From JAIBJN01 sp963839745 (GTDB lineage Bacteria; Actinomycetota; Thermoleophilia; Gaiellales; Gaiellaceae), in the NCBI GenBank assembly GCA_963839745.1, contig CAWIWC010000008.1, forward strand, positions 117,160 to 181,159: DNA of 64,000 nucleotides, given 5' to 3'. A program made the position numbers and the translations under genes. Below the pieces are notes generated by a model that saw only the letters and a program-made list of their open reading frames with translations, made no database searches and had not been told where the DNA came from. Numbering within the stretch: position 1 is the stretch's first letter; every line of letters begins with the position of its first letter. Of the stretch, positions 16,279 through 24,430 are shown piece by piece.

Positions 16279-17211
16279 ATGTTCGGCCTCCGCTACCACG
16301 TGGCTTCGTTGGCTGCCGTCTTCGTCGCGCTGGCGGTGGGGATCCTGCTCGGCGTGGCCATCTCGGGCCGCGTCACCGACGCCAGCGAGGGCCTGGAGGA
16401 GGAGAACCTCCGCAACGACAACCAACGCCTCCAGCAGGACCTCGAGGCGGCGCGCGCGGCCGAGGACGCGGCGAACCTGCGCGGCGAGGGCTCCGAGGAG
16501 CTGCTCGCGCGCGCGTATCCGGCGCTCATGTCCGGCCGGCTGGAGGGGGAGGAGGTCGCGCTGATCTTCCTCGGGCCCTCCGACGAGAGCGCCCGGGCAG
16601 ACGTCGAGCGCACGCTCGCCGACGCCGATGCCGGCTCGCCGTCCCGCGTCGTCGCCCTCAACGTGCCGGTGAACGGCGACGACCTCGACGCGACGCTCGA
16701 GGGAGACGAGCTGCTGGCCGGCTACGCCGGCGACGACGGCGACTATTCGGAGCTCGGGCGCGAGCTGGGGCGCGAGCTCGCCGAGAGCGGAGAGACGCCG
16801 CTCTGGGACGCGCTCTCCACGCACCTGGTGGAGGAGCGCGAGGGGCCGGAGTCGCCCGCCGTCGACTCGGCGGTCGTGGTCCTCACGTGGACGCCTCCCG
16901 ACGACGCGAACGGCGACGATGAGGCGGACGCCGAGGCGCAGGCGACGAGCTCGCTGATGGAGGGGCTCGTGCGCGGCCTCGACGACGCCGGGATCCCGGT
17001 CGTCGGCGCCGCGGCGAGCGAGGACGACCCAGCGACGATCGACTACTACCGCGACCAAGGGATCTCGAGCGTCGACGACCGGGACGAGCCGGCGGGGCGC
17101 CTGGCGCTCGCGCTCCTGCTCGGCGGCGCCGACCCCGGCCACTACGGCCTCGACGAGGAGGCCGACGGGATCGTCCCGCCGTTCGACCCGGCCACGGACG
17201 AGGGTGAATAG
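16279..17211 (+). CDS. mctB: MctB/SteB family membrane protein
   Basis: 310 aa. An N-terminal transmembrane helix (residues about 7-28, YHVASLAAVFVALAVGILLGVA) is followed by a coiled coil (residues about 38-62) and a large acidic extracytoplasmic domain. This matches the family annotated as copper transporter MctB in Mycobacterium and SteB in Corynebacterium. Together with steA it points to an envelope or septation role; copper export is known only for the mycobacterial homologue. It overlaps the next gene by 8 bp. Confidence 0.85.
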   Translation: MFGLRYHVASLAAVFVALAVGILLGVAISGRVTDASEGLEEENLRNDNQRLQQDLEAARAAEDAANLRGEGSEELLARAYPALMSGRLEGEEVALIFLGPSDESARADVERTLADADAGSPSRVVALNVPVNGDDLDATLEGDELLAGYAGDDGDYSELGRELGRELAESGETPLWDALSTHLVEEREGPESPAVDSAVVVLTWTPPDDANGDDEADAEAQATSSLMEGLVRGLDDAGIPVVGAAASEDDPATIDYYRDQGISSVDDRDEPAGRLALALLLGGADPGHYGLDEEADGIVPPFDPATDEGE

Positions 17212-18424
17212 CGACTTCGACGGTCTGACCGTCCTCGTCGCGGCGCGCAACGAGGAGGACAGGATCGAGGAGACGGTGGCCGCCCTGCGGAAGGACTTTC
17301 CGGAGGCCGACATCCTCGTCGTCGACGGGCGCTCCGAGGATGGGACGGCGAGCCGGGCCGAGTCGGCGGGCGCGGTCGTCATCAGGGTCGAGAGGCTCGG
17401 GAAGGGCGAGGCGCTCTCCGCCGGCGAGCGCGCGGCTCCCCCCGGGCGGCTCCTGCTCTGCGACGCGGACCTGCGAGGCACGCTTCGTCCGCTGGTCGAA
17501 AGCGAGGCCGATCTCGCCGTGGCCGCCTTCCGGCGCCGGGTGGGCGGGGGCTTCGGCATCGCCAAGCGCGTCGGGAGAGAGCTCGTCCGCCTCCGGACGG
17601 GGGTCGCTCCACGCGAGCCTCTTTCCGGCCAGCGGCTCGTCAGCGCGCGCGCACGGGCTGCCTGCTTCCCGCTCGCGCCCGGCTTCGGCTGCGAGGTGCG
17701 GATGACGATCGATGCGCTCAGCGCGGGGCTCTCGTTCGAGGAGATCGAGCTCGACCTCGACCACCGTGCGACGGGACGTGACCGGGCCGGGTTCGTCCAT
17801 CGCGGACGCCAGCTCGTCGACGCGGTGCTGGCCGCCGGGCCGCTCGCGGTCAACTTCCGCGGCCACCGGCTGCCGCTCGTCGGCTGGACGACCGCCAACC
17901 AGGGTGACCCGGGGATCACCCTCGTGACACTCCTCGGCTTCCTCGACGACGTGTACGGGGGGCACCAGCGGGGCTTCCGCGAGCACCTGCGCGCACGGAG
18001 GACGACGGGCATGCTGAAGGCCGTCGGGATCCCGCTGGTCGGCCTCCTGCGGACGAGGTCGGTGAGCGGTGCTCTGCTCTTCGCGCTGTCCGCGAACCTC
18101 TTCAACCAGCTCGACACGAAGCCGGGCCGGTGCCTGAAGGCCTACCTCCTTGCCGCGGGGCCGCTCGGGGCCCCGGTCGGCCTGGCCGTCCTCCTGCTTC
18201 CCTACGATCTCGCGGAGAGGACGATGCTCGGGGACGCCGGATCGAATACGCTCGGGGCCGTGGTAGGCTTGAAGTCCGTGGACCGCTTCCACGGTTTTTC
18301 ACGTTTGGCTGCGATCGCGACGCTCGCAGGCCTCAACCTCCTCGGAGAGCGCACGTCCCTCGGCCGACTCATCGAGCGGACTCCCGGGCTGCGCGAGCTC
18401 GACGCCCTCGGGAGGAAGCCGTGA
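17204..18424 (+). CDS. GT2-type glycosyltransferase fused to an MraY/WecA-like C-terminal half
   Basis: 406 aa. Residues 1 to about 210 are a GT-A domain: LTVLVAARNEEDRIEETVAAL, then VVDGRSEDGT and LLLCDADLRG (DxD-like). Residues about 235-406 echo the MraY/WecA family: FLDDVYG, NLFNQLDTKPGR (family NxxNxxDG), LLPYDLAERTMLGDAGSNTLGA (family GDSG) and hydrophobic stretches. The six or so N-terminal membrane spans of a real MraY are missing. I infer a membrane-associated sugar or prenyl-phosphate transferase role in envelope synthesis, fitting the steA/mctB context. pyrG starts within its stop codon. Confidence 0.72.
   Translation: MNSDFDGLTVLVAARNEEDRIEETVAALRKDFPEADILVVDGRSEDGTASRAESAGAVVIRVERLGKGEALSAGERAAPPGRLLLCDADLRGTLRPLVESEADLAVAAFRRRVGGGFGIAKRVGRELVRLRTGVAPREPLSGQRLVSARARAACFPLAPGFGCEVRMTIDALSAGLSFEEIELDLDHRATGRDRAGFVHRGRQLVDAVLAAGPLAVNFRGHRLPLVGWTTANQGDPGITLVTLLGFLDDVYGGHQRGFREHLRARRTTGMLKAVGIPLVGLLRTRSVSGALLFALSANLFNQLDTKPGRCLKAYLLAAGPLGAPVGLAVLLLPYDLAERTMLGDAGSNTLGAVVGLKSVDRFHGFSRLAAIATLAGLNLLGERTSLGRLIERTPGLRELDALGRKP
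18276..18299 (+). terminator. Terminator/attenuator-like hairpin upstream of pyrG
   Basis: Stem CCGTGGA / TCCACGG with a 5-nt loop, followed directly by five Ts: a textbook intrinsic-terminator shape, 121 bp before the pyrG start but inside the preceding coding frame. A TAGGCT hexamer at 18264-18269 could start a transcript at the foot of the stem. It may attenuate transcription into pyrG, or be a coincidence of coding sequence. Confidence 0.45.
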
Positions 18425-20865
18425 GAGACCGCCCGACGAAGTACGTGTTCGTGACCGGCGGCGTCGTCTCGTCGCTCGGCAAGGGCATCTCGGCGGCCTC
18501 GCTCGGCCGGCTCCTGAAGGCACGCGGGCTGCGCGTGCAGGTGCAGAAGTTCGACCCGTACCTCAATGTCGACCCCGGCACGATGAGCCCGTTCCAGCAC
18601 GGCGAGGTATTCGTCACCGAGGACGGCGCCGAGACCGATCTCGACATCGGCCACTACGAGCGCTTCGTCGACGAGAACCTTTCCCGGAACGCGAACCACA
18701 CGTCGGGCTCGATCTGGTACTCGGTCATCCGCAAGGAGCGCAAGGGCGAGTACCTCGGCTCGACCGTCCAGGTCATTCCGCACGTCACGAACGAGATCAA
18801 GGCGCGGATCCGCCGCGTGGCCGAAGTAAGCGACACGGATGTGGTCATCTCGGAAATCGGCGGCACCGTGGGCGACATCGAGTCGCTGCCGTTCCTCGAG
18901 GCGATCCGCCAGTTCCGACGCGAGGTCGGGCCCGAGAACGTGCTCTACCTGCACGTCACCTTCGTCCCGTTCATCGAGACGGCAGGCGAGCTGAAGACGA
19001 AGCCGACCCAGCATTCGGTCAACGAGCTGCGTCGCATCGGTATCCATCCCGACGTCGTCATCTGCCGCTCGGCGGACAAGCTCTCGCGCGAGATCCGGGA
19101 GAAGATCGCGCTCTTCGCCGACGTCGACCCCAAGGCCGTGATCGCCAACGAGGACGTCAGCGACGTCTACCTCGTGCCGCAGGCGCTCCGCGACGAGGGC
19201 CTGGACACCCTCGTCGTGCAGAAGCTCGGCCTGCCCGACGTCGAGGCGGACCTCGGCGAGTGGGACGAGCTCGCGTCGAGGATCAGAGAGCGCAGCGGCG
19301 AGGTGCAGATCGCCCTCGTCGGCAAGTACGTGAAGCTCCACGACGCGTACCTCTCCGTCCACGAGGCGCTCAAGCACGCCGGCATCCACCATCGCGTCGA
19401 CATCAAGGTGCGCTGGTTCGACGCCGAGGGCATGAGCCTCGAGGAGGCCACTGCCGAGCTCGAGGACGTCGACGGGGTGCTCGTCCCCGGCGGCTTCGGC
19501 TCGCGCGGCTGGGAGGGCAAGATCACCGCCTGCCGCGTCGCGCGCGAGAACGGGATCCCGTATCTCGGGATCTGCCTCGGCATGCAGGTCGCGGTCTCCG
19601 AGTTCGCCCGGCACGTGGTCGGCCTCGACGGCGCCAACTCGACGGAGATGGACCCGGAGACGCCCTACCCGGTTATCGACCTTCTGCCCGAGCAGAAGGA
19701 GATCGAGGATCTCGGCGGCACCATGCGCCTCGGCGCCGACGCGGTCGACCTCGAGGAGGGCACGGGCGCCCACGCCGCCTACCGAGAAGCCGTGATCCAT
19801 GAACGTCACCGCCACCGCTACGAGGTCAACAACCACTTCCGCCCGGGCCTCGTCGAAGCGGGCCTGGTGGTCTCCGGGACGTTCCAGTCCGGTCGCCTCG
19901 TCGAGGTGGTCGAGCTGCCCGACCACCCGTGGTTCGTGGCCAGCCAGTTCCATCCGGAGTTCAAGTCCCGCCCGACGCGCCCCGCGCCGCTCTTCCGCGA
20001 CTTCGTCGGCGCCGCGCTCCAGCGCGCCCGCGAACGCGGGCCGGGTGGCCGAAGCCGCCGCGCCACTAGCCCGCCGCCGCGCACGGTTTCCCGCCCGCGG
20101 GCGTCTGTGTGGGCAGATGCGGCGTTTTCGTACCGCTTCGCAAAGGGGGTCTTCATGCACGCCTTGAGGGGTTTCCTCGTACTCGCGGCCTGCCTCGCGC
20201 TCCTCGTGCCCACCGCTGCCGCGGCGGGGAAGAAGGAGCCCGCGGGCAGCCGCTTGCCGACCTGCAACCTGCCCGAGTCCAACGCCGAAGGGCTCGTGAT
20301 CCTGAGCAACTTCTATCCCGGCTACTGGTGGGATCACACGAACCTCACCATCGCCGTCCAGGCGCACCCGAGCGCGACCGCCGAGCAGCTGGCGGCGATC
20401 AACGGGGCGATCGCGACGTGGTCGAGCACTCTCCAGAAGTGCTTCGACGGGTTGATCACGCTGCGCAACGTGACCGGCGCCAAGCGCCAGGCCGCCGACA
20501 TCGTCGTCCACTACGTCCCGACCGCCGGCGGCGTGGTCTTCGGCGGCTACGCGATCTGCGGCGACCACGGGTGCCCGAACATCCTCGTGCGGTCGGACCT
20601 GCCGCCGAGCCTCGGCGAGGATCCGTACGACCCCGAGTACCTCGGCTGGGTCACGCTCCACGAGATCGGGCACGCGCTCGGCCTCGGACATGCGACGAAC
20701 CTGCTCGAGAGCACCGACCTGATGGGCTACGGGTGGCCGGACCTCGGCGACCCCGTGCTCTCGGACTGCGACGTGGACGCGCTCGCGTTCGTCTTCGCGT
20801 GGGCGCTCGAGGGGACGGCCCCTGCGCCACCCGGCGAGGGCCCGTACGACTGCTCGCAGAGCTAG
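18421..20865 (+). CDS. pyrG: CTP synthase; frame continues without a stop into a secreted metalloprotease
   Basis: CTP synthase makes CTP from UTP, glutamine and ATP. The synthetase domain has TGGVVSSLGKGISAASLGRLL, EIGGTVGDIES and KTKPTQHSV. The amidotransferase domain has GGFGSRGWEGK, the nucleophile Cys385 in GICLGMQ, and HPEF. A normal protein would end near residue 540 (about 20040, FRDFVGAALQRARE). Here no stop codon occurs; the frame passes through a basic, proline-rich linker into a signal peptide and protease domain, giving 814 codons in all. The GTG start overlaps the upstream stop. Whether the fusion is translated, or a stop was lost by mutation or assembly error, cannot be told from sequence alone. 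Confidence 0.93.
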   Translation: MRDRPTKYVFVTGGVVSSLGKGISAASLGRLLKARGLRVQVQKFDPYLNVDPGTMSPFQHGEVFVTEDGAETDLDIGHYERFVDENLSRNANHTSGSIWYSVIRKERKGEYLGSTVQVIPHVTNEIKARIRRVAEVSDTDVVISEIGGTVGDIESLPFLEAIRQFRREVGPENVLYLHVTFVPFIETAGELKTKPTQHSVNELRRIGIHPDVVICRSADKLSREIREKIALFADVDPKAVIANEDVSDVYLVPQALRDEGLDTLVVQKLGLPDVEADLGEWDELASRIRERSGEVQIALVGKYVKLHDAYLSVHEALKHAGIHHRVDIKVRWFDAEGMSLEEATAELEDVDGVLVPGGFGSRGWEGKITACRVARENGIPYLGICLGMQVAVSEFARHVVGLDGANSTEMDPETPYPVIDLLPEQKEIEDLGGTMRLGADAVDLEEGTGAHAAYREAVIHERHRHRYEVNNHFRPGLVEAGLVVSGTFQSGRLVEVVELPDHPWFVASQFHPEFKSRPTRPAPLFRDFVGAALQRARERGPGGRSRRATSPPPRTVSRPRASVWADAAFSYRFAKGVFMHALRGFLVLAACLALLVPTAAAAGKKEPAGSRLPTCNLPESNAEGLVILSNFYPGYWWDHTNLTIAVQAHPSATAEQLAAINGAIATWSSTLQKCFDGLITLRNVTGAKRQAADIVVHYVPTAGGVVFGGYAICGDHGCPNILVRSDLPPSLGEDPYDPEYLGWVTLHEIGHALGLGHATNLLESTDLMGYGWPDLGDPVLSDCDVDALAFVFAWALEGTAPAPPGEGPYDCSQS
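20155..20865 (+). CDS. Secreted matrixin-like zinc metalloprotease (internal start in the pyrG frame)
   Basis: 236 aa from ATG 20155, preceded by AAAGGGGG (20142-20149), a strong Shine-Dalgarno. The N terminus MHALRGFLVLAACLALLVPTAAAAG is a clear signal peptide ending in AAAA. The zinc motif HEIGHALGLGH begins at residue 169 (HExxHxxGxxH) and a Met-turn-like LMGYG follows about 15 residues later, as in metzincins of the M10 type. Four or more cysteines suggest extracellular disulfides. Substrate unknown. The independent ribosome site and signal peptide argue that this is a separate gene, although no stop separates it from pyrG. Confidence 0.75.
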   Translation: MHALRGFLVLAACLALLVPTAAAAGKKEPAGSRLPTCNLPESNAEGLVILSNFYPGYWWDHTNLTIAVQAHPSATAEQLAAINGAIATWSSTLQKCFDGLITLRNVTGAKRQAADIVVHYVPTAGGVVFGGYAICGDHGCPNILVRSDLPPSLGEDPYDPEYLGWVTLHEIGHALGLGHATNLLESTDLMGYGWPDLGDPVLSDCDVDALAFVFAWALEGTAPAPPGEGPYDCSQS

Positions 20866-20885
20866 CCTCGCCTCACAGGCGTTCC

Positions 20886-20919
20886 CCGGACGCTCCGCTG
20901 CACGCGGCGGGGCGTCCGG
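20886..20919 (+). terminator. GC-rich hairpin after the metalloprotease gene
   Basis: Stem CCGGACGC / GCGTCCGG with an inner CCGC/GCGG pairing, 21 bp after the stop codon. There is no T-tract, as is common for such hairpins in GC-rich genomes. Confidence 0.5.
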
Positions 20920-20941
20920 CGCCTGCCCGGTGCCTCGCACC

Positions 20942-20947
20942 TACAAT
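20942..20947 (+). promoter_or_regulatory. -10 element (TACAAT) for leaderless M20 peptidase
   Basis: TACAAT, 7-nt spacer, GTG 20955; no Shine-Dalgarno. Confidence 0.6.
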
Positions 20948-20954
20948 CGCCCGC

Positions 20955-22061
20955 GTGACGACCACCTGGGCCTCGGACGTCCTGCCGCTCTTCCTCGAGC
21001 TCGCGGCGATTCCGAGCCCGTCGGGCGAGGAGGATGCAGTCGCCGACCGCGTCCGCGACTACCTCCGCGGCCTCGGCGTCGCGTCCGACACGGACGGCTT
21101 CGGGAACGTCCTCGCCCGGCTCCCGGCGAACGAGGAGGGCGGGGAGCCGATTTTCCTGTGCGCCCATCTCGACACCGTGCCCCCGAGCGGGCCGATCGAG
21201 CCGGTGGTCGAGGAGGGGATCGTCACCAACGGAGGCCCGACGATCCTGGGGGCCGACGACAAGGCCGCCGTCGCCGTGCTGCTCGAGGCCACCAGGCTCC
21301 TGCTCGCGGAGGGCCGGCGCCAAGCCGGGATCGAGCTCCTCTTCACGACCCGCGAGGAAACGGGTCTGGAGGGAGCGTTCGCCTTCGACGCCTCGCGACT
21401 CCAGGCCCGGCTCGGATTCGTCTACGACTACTCCGGCACCGTCGGCGACATCGTCGTCGGCGCGCCGTCCGGTCGCGCGCTCGACGTGGTCTTCACGGGG
21501 CGGCCGGCGCACGCGGGCATCAACCCCGAGGACGGCCGGTCGGCGATCGTTGCCGCCGCACGGGCCATCTCGGATCTCCGCCTCGGCAGGATCGACGACG
21601 AGACGACCGCGAACGCCGGCCTGATCGAGGGCGGCAGCGCGCTGAACGTCGTCCCCGAGCGCTGCCGGCTGGCCGTCGAGGCGCGCTCGCGGGACGAGGA
21701 GAAGCTCGCCGCGCTCGTCCAGGAGATGGTCGACTGCTTCGCCTTCGCCGCCTCGCTCAGCGAGTGCGAGGTCGAGACGACGATCGAGGACAAGTACCGC
21801 GGCTACAGGCTCGCCGCCGACGATCCCGCGCTCGCCCTCGCCCGCACCGCGCTCCAGCGCGCCGGCTTCGAGCCGCGCGAGGTCCTCGTCGGGGGAGGCG
21901 CCGACGCGAACGTCTTCAACGAGCGCGGACTGCACTGCGTCAACATGGCCAACGGGATGACCAACGTGCACACCGCCGAGGAGGAGATCGCCGTCGCCGA
22001 CCTCGAGGCGATGGTCGCGGTGACGCTCGAGCTCGTCGAAGCGGCGCGCGGCAGCGCCTGA
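20955..22061 (+). CDS. M20 family metallopeptidase (PepT-like)
   Basis: 368 aa. Di-zinc exopeptidase fold: LCAHLDTVPP (first His and catalytic Asp), LGADDKAAVAVLLEA (bridging Asp), TREETGLEGAFAFD (general base Glu), a dimerisation insert with GRPAHAGINPEDGRSAI, and a late His in MTNVHTAEE. This matches tripeptide-aminopeptidase-like PepT proteins. The start follows the -10 hexamer. Cytoplasmic, with no signal peptide. Confidence 0.9.
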   Translation: MTTTWASDVLPLFLELAAIPSPSGEEDAVADRVRDYLRGLGVASDTDGFGNVLARLPANEEGGEPIFLCAHLDTVPPSGPIEPVVEEGIVTNGGPTILGADDKAAVAVLLEATRLLLAEGRRQAGIELLFTTREETGLEGAFAFDASRLQARLGFVYDYSGTVGDIVVGAPSGRALDVVFTGRPAHAGINPEDGRSAIVAAARAISDLRLGRIDDETTANAGLIEGGSALNVVPERCRLAVEARSRDEEKLAALVQEMVDCFAFAASLSECEVETTIEDKYRGYRLAADDPALALARTALQRAGFEPREVLVGGGADANVFNERGLHCVNMANGMTNVHTAEEEIAVADLEAMVAVTLELVEAARGSA

Positions 22062-22063
22062 GC

Positions 22064-23054
22064 ATGGTCACGCTCCGGCGCGGGACCGTCACGGAGATCC
22101 GGGAGCGGCACGACGGGCTCGTCCGGCTCGAGGTCGACGGCCGGCCGTGCGTCGCCTATCCGGAGCTGACGGGGCCCGTCGCTCTCGGAGACCACGTGCT
22201 CGTGAACGTCCAGGCGGTCGAGCTGGGACTGGGAAGCGGCGGGTTCGACGTGCTCCACGCGAACCTGACGCGCGGGCTCGAACCTGCCCGCCGAGGACGG
22301 TGCGCACGTGATGAAGCTCCCGTACACGCCGCTCCAGCACGCGGTCGTCCACGCCGAGGAGAGGACGGCCGAAGGCACGCCCGAGTCGCTTCTCGGCCTT
22401 CCGGTCGTCTGCTGCTCTCTTCACAGCCAGCTCGGGCCCGTCTGCGCCGGGCTGGGCCGCGACGTGGCGGTCGCGTACGTCCAGCTTCCGGGCGGGGCCT
22501 TGCCTCTCGGGCTCTCCGACACCGTCCGTGACCTGCGCGAGCGGGGCTATCTCGAGACGACCGTCGCGGTCGGCCCCTGCTTCGGCGGGGACCTCGCCTG
22601 CGTCTCCGCCGCTTCCGCGCTCGCCGCCTGCGCCGGGAACGGGATCGAGGCGGTCGTGTGCGGAATCGGCCCGGGCGTTGTCGGCACCGGCTCGCGCTAC
22701 GGCCACGGCGGGCTTGCGGCCGCCGAGGCGGCGAGCGCGGCGCGGGCGCTGGGTGCCGCGCCGGTGATCGCGGCGCGCGTCTCCGAGGCCGATCCTCGCG
22801 AGCGGCACCGTGGGCTCTCCCACCACACCCTCGCCGCGCTCGAGCTCGTCGGTGGCACGGTCGCGGTCGCGTGGCCCGAGGGCCTGGAGGCGCCTGCCGG
22901 CGTCGCCGGTCTCGAGGTGGTCGACGTCTCCGGCTGGAGAGAGGCCTGCGAGGAGCTCTCGCTCTCGCACATGGGGCGCGGCGCGGACGAGGATCCCTGG
23001 TTCTTCGCGGCCGCGTTCGCGGCCGGCGCGCTTGCCCGTACACGCGTGGCCTGA
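22064..23054 (+). pseudogene. DUF3866 gene split by a +1 frameshift
   Basis: The 5' part (22064 to about 22282) reads VTLRRGTVTEIRERHDG...VAYPELTGPVALGDHVLVN...ANLTRG, the DUF3866 N terminus. The remainder continues in the next frame (NLPAEDGAHVMKLPYTPLQ, then VGPCFGGDLACVSAASALAA, VGTGSRYGHGG and ERHRGLSHHTLAAL). The switch must lie between the frame-0 TGA at 22266 and about 22290, and needs one extra base in the DNA. The 3' part alone is an open frame of 248 codons from GTG 22308. DUF3866 is of unknown function. The coding potential of both halves is undamaged, so a sequencing indel or recent mutation is likely. Confidence 0.8.
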
Positions 23055-23141
23055 TCCCGCGTCCGTTCGACCGCCGGTCGGAGAACTCCGTGCAAATAGG
23101 GCCATCCCGGCGGGGCGCTTCGGTTATCGTTGGCCGGCCTC

Positions 23142-24269
23142 ATGCGGATCGGCGTCGCCAAGGAGATCAAGCAGGACGAGTATCGGGTCGCGCTCACGCC
23201 CGCCGGTGCGGGCGAGCTGAGGCAGCGCGGCCACGAGGTCGTCGTCGAGACCGGCGCGGGCCTCGGCAGTGCCTTCCCGGACTCCGACTACCTCAACATC
23301 GGAGCCCGCATCGCCCCCGTCGACGAGGTCTGGGCGACCGCTGACATGGTGCTGAAGGTGAAGGAGCCGCTCCCTGAGGAGTACGGGCGGCTGCGCGAGG
23401 GGCTCGTCCTCTTCACCTACTTGCACCTCGCGGCCGACGAGGAGCTCACGCGGGCGCTCATCGCGAGCGGCGCGACGTGCATCGCCTACGAAACCGTGGA
23501 GACGGACGACGGGCGGCTGCCGCTGCTCGCCCCGATGAGCGAGGTGGCGGGCCGGCTTGCGACGCAGATGGGCGCGTGGGCGCTCGAGAAGGCGCAGGGC
23601 GGCCGCGGGCTGCTGCTCGGCGGCGTCCCCGGCGTGCCGCCGGCCAAGGTGGTCGTCCTGGGCGGCGGGATCGTCGGCTACAACGCGGCCCTGATCGCCG
23701 TCGGGATGCAGGCGGACGTCTGGATCCTCGACAAGTCGGTCGAGCGGATGCGCGACCTGGAGATGATGCTCGACGGGCGCATCACGCTGAGCATGTCGAA
23801 CCGCCTCCAGATCGAGCTCGCGGTGGCCGACGCCGACCTGATCATCGGCGCCGTGCTGATCCCTGGAGCCCGCGCGCCGAAGCTCATCACGCGCGAAATG
23901 CTGGCCGGCCTCAAGCCGGGAGCGGTCCTCGTCGACGTGGCGATCGACCAGGGCGGGTGCTTCGAGACGTCACGGCCGACGACCCACTCCGACCCGATCT
24001 ACGAGGTCGATGGGATCGTCCACTACTGCGTCGCGAACATGCCCGGAGCCGTGCCGGTCACGTCGACCTTCGCGCTCACGAACATGACGCTTCCCTACGT
24101 CGAGGCGATCGCCGAACTGGGCGTCCGCGAGGCCATCGCGCGCGACCGCGCGCTGTGGCGGGGCGTCAACGTGCTGGACGGGAAGCTCACGTACGAGGCC
24201 GTGGCAGAGGCGCACGACCTACCGTTCGTGCCGCTCGAGCAGGCGCTGCCGCTCGAGCCGGTGACCTGA
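23142..24269 (+). CDS. ald: Alanine dehydrogenase
   Basis: 375 aa. NAD-dependent deamination of L-alanine to pyruvate and ammonia. MRIGVAKEIKQDEYRVALTPAGA gives the start; catalytic Lys in KVKEPLPEEY and His in TYLHLA; Rossmann motif VLGGGIVGYNAALIAVGMQADV; IDQGGCFETSRPTTHSDP at the far end of the domain. An in-frame TTG at 23130 is an alternative start with a poorer N terminus. TATCGT at 23125-23130 may be the -10. Confidence 0.96.
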   Translation: MRIGVAKEIKQDEYRVALTPAGAGELRQRGHEVVVETGAGLGSAFPDSDYLNIGARIAPVDEVWATADMVLKVKEPLPEEYGRLREGLVLFTYLHLAADEELTRALIASGATCIAYETVETDDGRLPLLAPMSEVAGRLATQMGAWALEKAQGGRGLLLGGVPGVPPAKVVVLGGGIVGYNAALIAVGMQADVWILDKSVERMRDLEMMLDGRITLSMSNRLQIELAVADADLIIGAVLIPGARAPKLITREMLAGLKPGAVLVDVAIDQGGCFETSRPTTHSDPIYEVDGIVHYCVANMPGAVPVTSTFALTNMTLPYVEAIAELGVREAIARDRALWRGVNVLDGKLTYEAVAEAHDLPFVPLEQALPLEPVT

Positions 24270-24275
24270 GAGCGG

Positions 24276-24410
24276 CTAGGACTGGGGCTTCGGAGCGGCG
24301 TCGTCGTCGCCGGGGAAGAGCCTGACGGCGAGGTAGGTCACGCCGACCGCAAGCGAGATGGTTCCTGCGATCCAGAAGGCAATGCCGAAGAGGCCCAGGA
24401 CGGTTTCCAT
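24276..24410 (-). CDS. 44-aa single-span membrane protein
   Basis: Reverse-strand frame: METVLGLFGIAFWIAGTISL continuing AVGVTYLAVRLFPGDDD and ending in PKPQS. One transmembrane helix (residues about 4-30), then an acidic cytoplasmic tail. Ribosome site AAGG 5 nt before the ATG. It lies convergent to ald (6-bp gap) and divergent from deoB, with which it shares a promoter region. The clean hydrophobic profile and high GC3 argue for a real gene; function unknown. Confidence 0.6.
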   Translation of the reverse strand: METVLGLFGIAFWIAGTISLAVGVTYLAVRLFPGDDDAAPKPQS

Positions 24411-24418
24411 CGCGTCCT

Positions 24419-24425
24419 TAGAATA
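24419..24425. promoter_or_regulatory. Overlapping divergent -10 elements for deoB and the 44-aa gene
   Basis: The 7-nt TAGAATA reads TAGAAT on the forward strand (6 nt before the deoB ATG) and TATTCT on the reverse strand (9 nt before the small gene). Both match TANNNT, so one melted region could serve both directions. Confidence 0.5.
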
Positions 24426-24430
24426 GCCGT

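Noticed and set aside
18130..18420. Extending pyrG upstream of GTG 18421
   Set aside because: The added residues are Arg/Pro-rich shadow of the glycosyltransferase gene, and PyrG must start near RPTKYVFVTGG.
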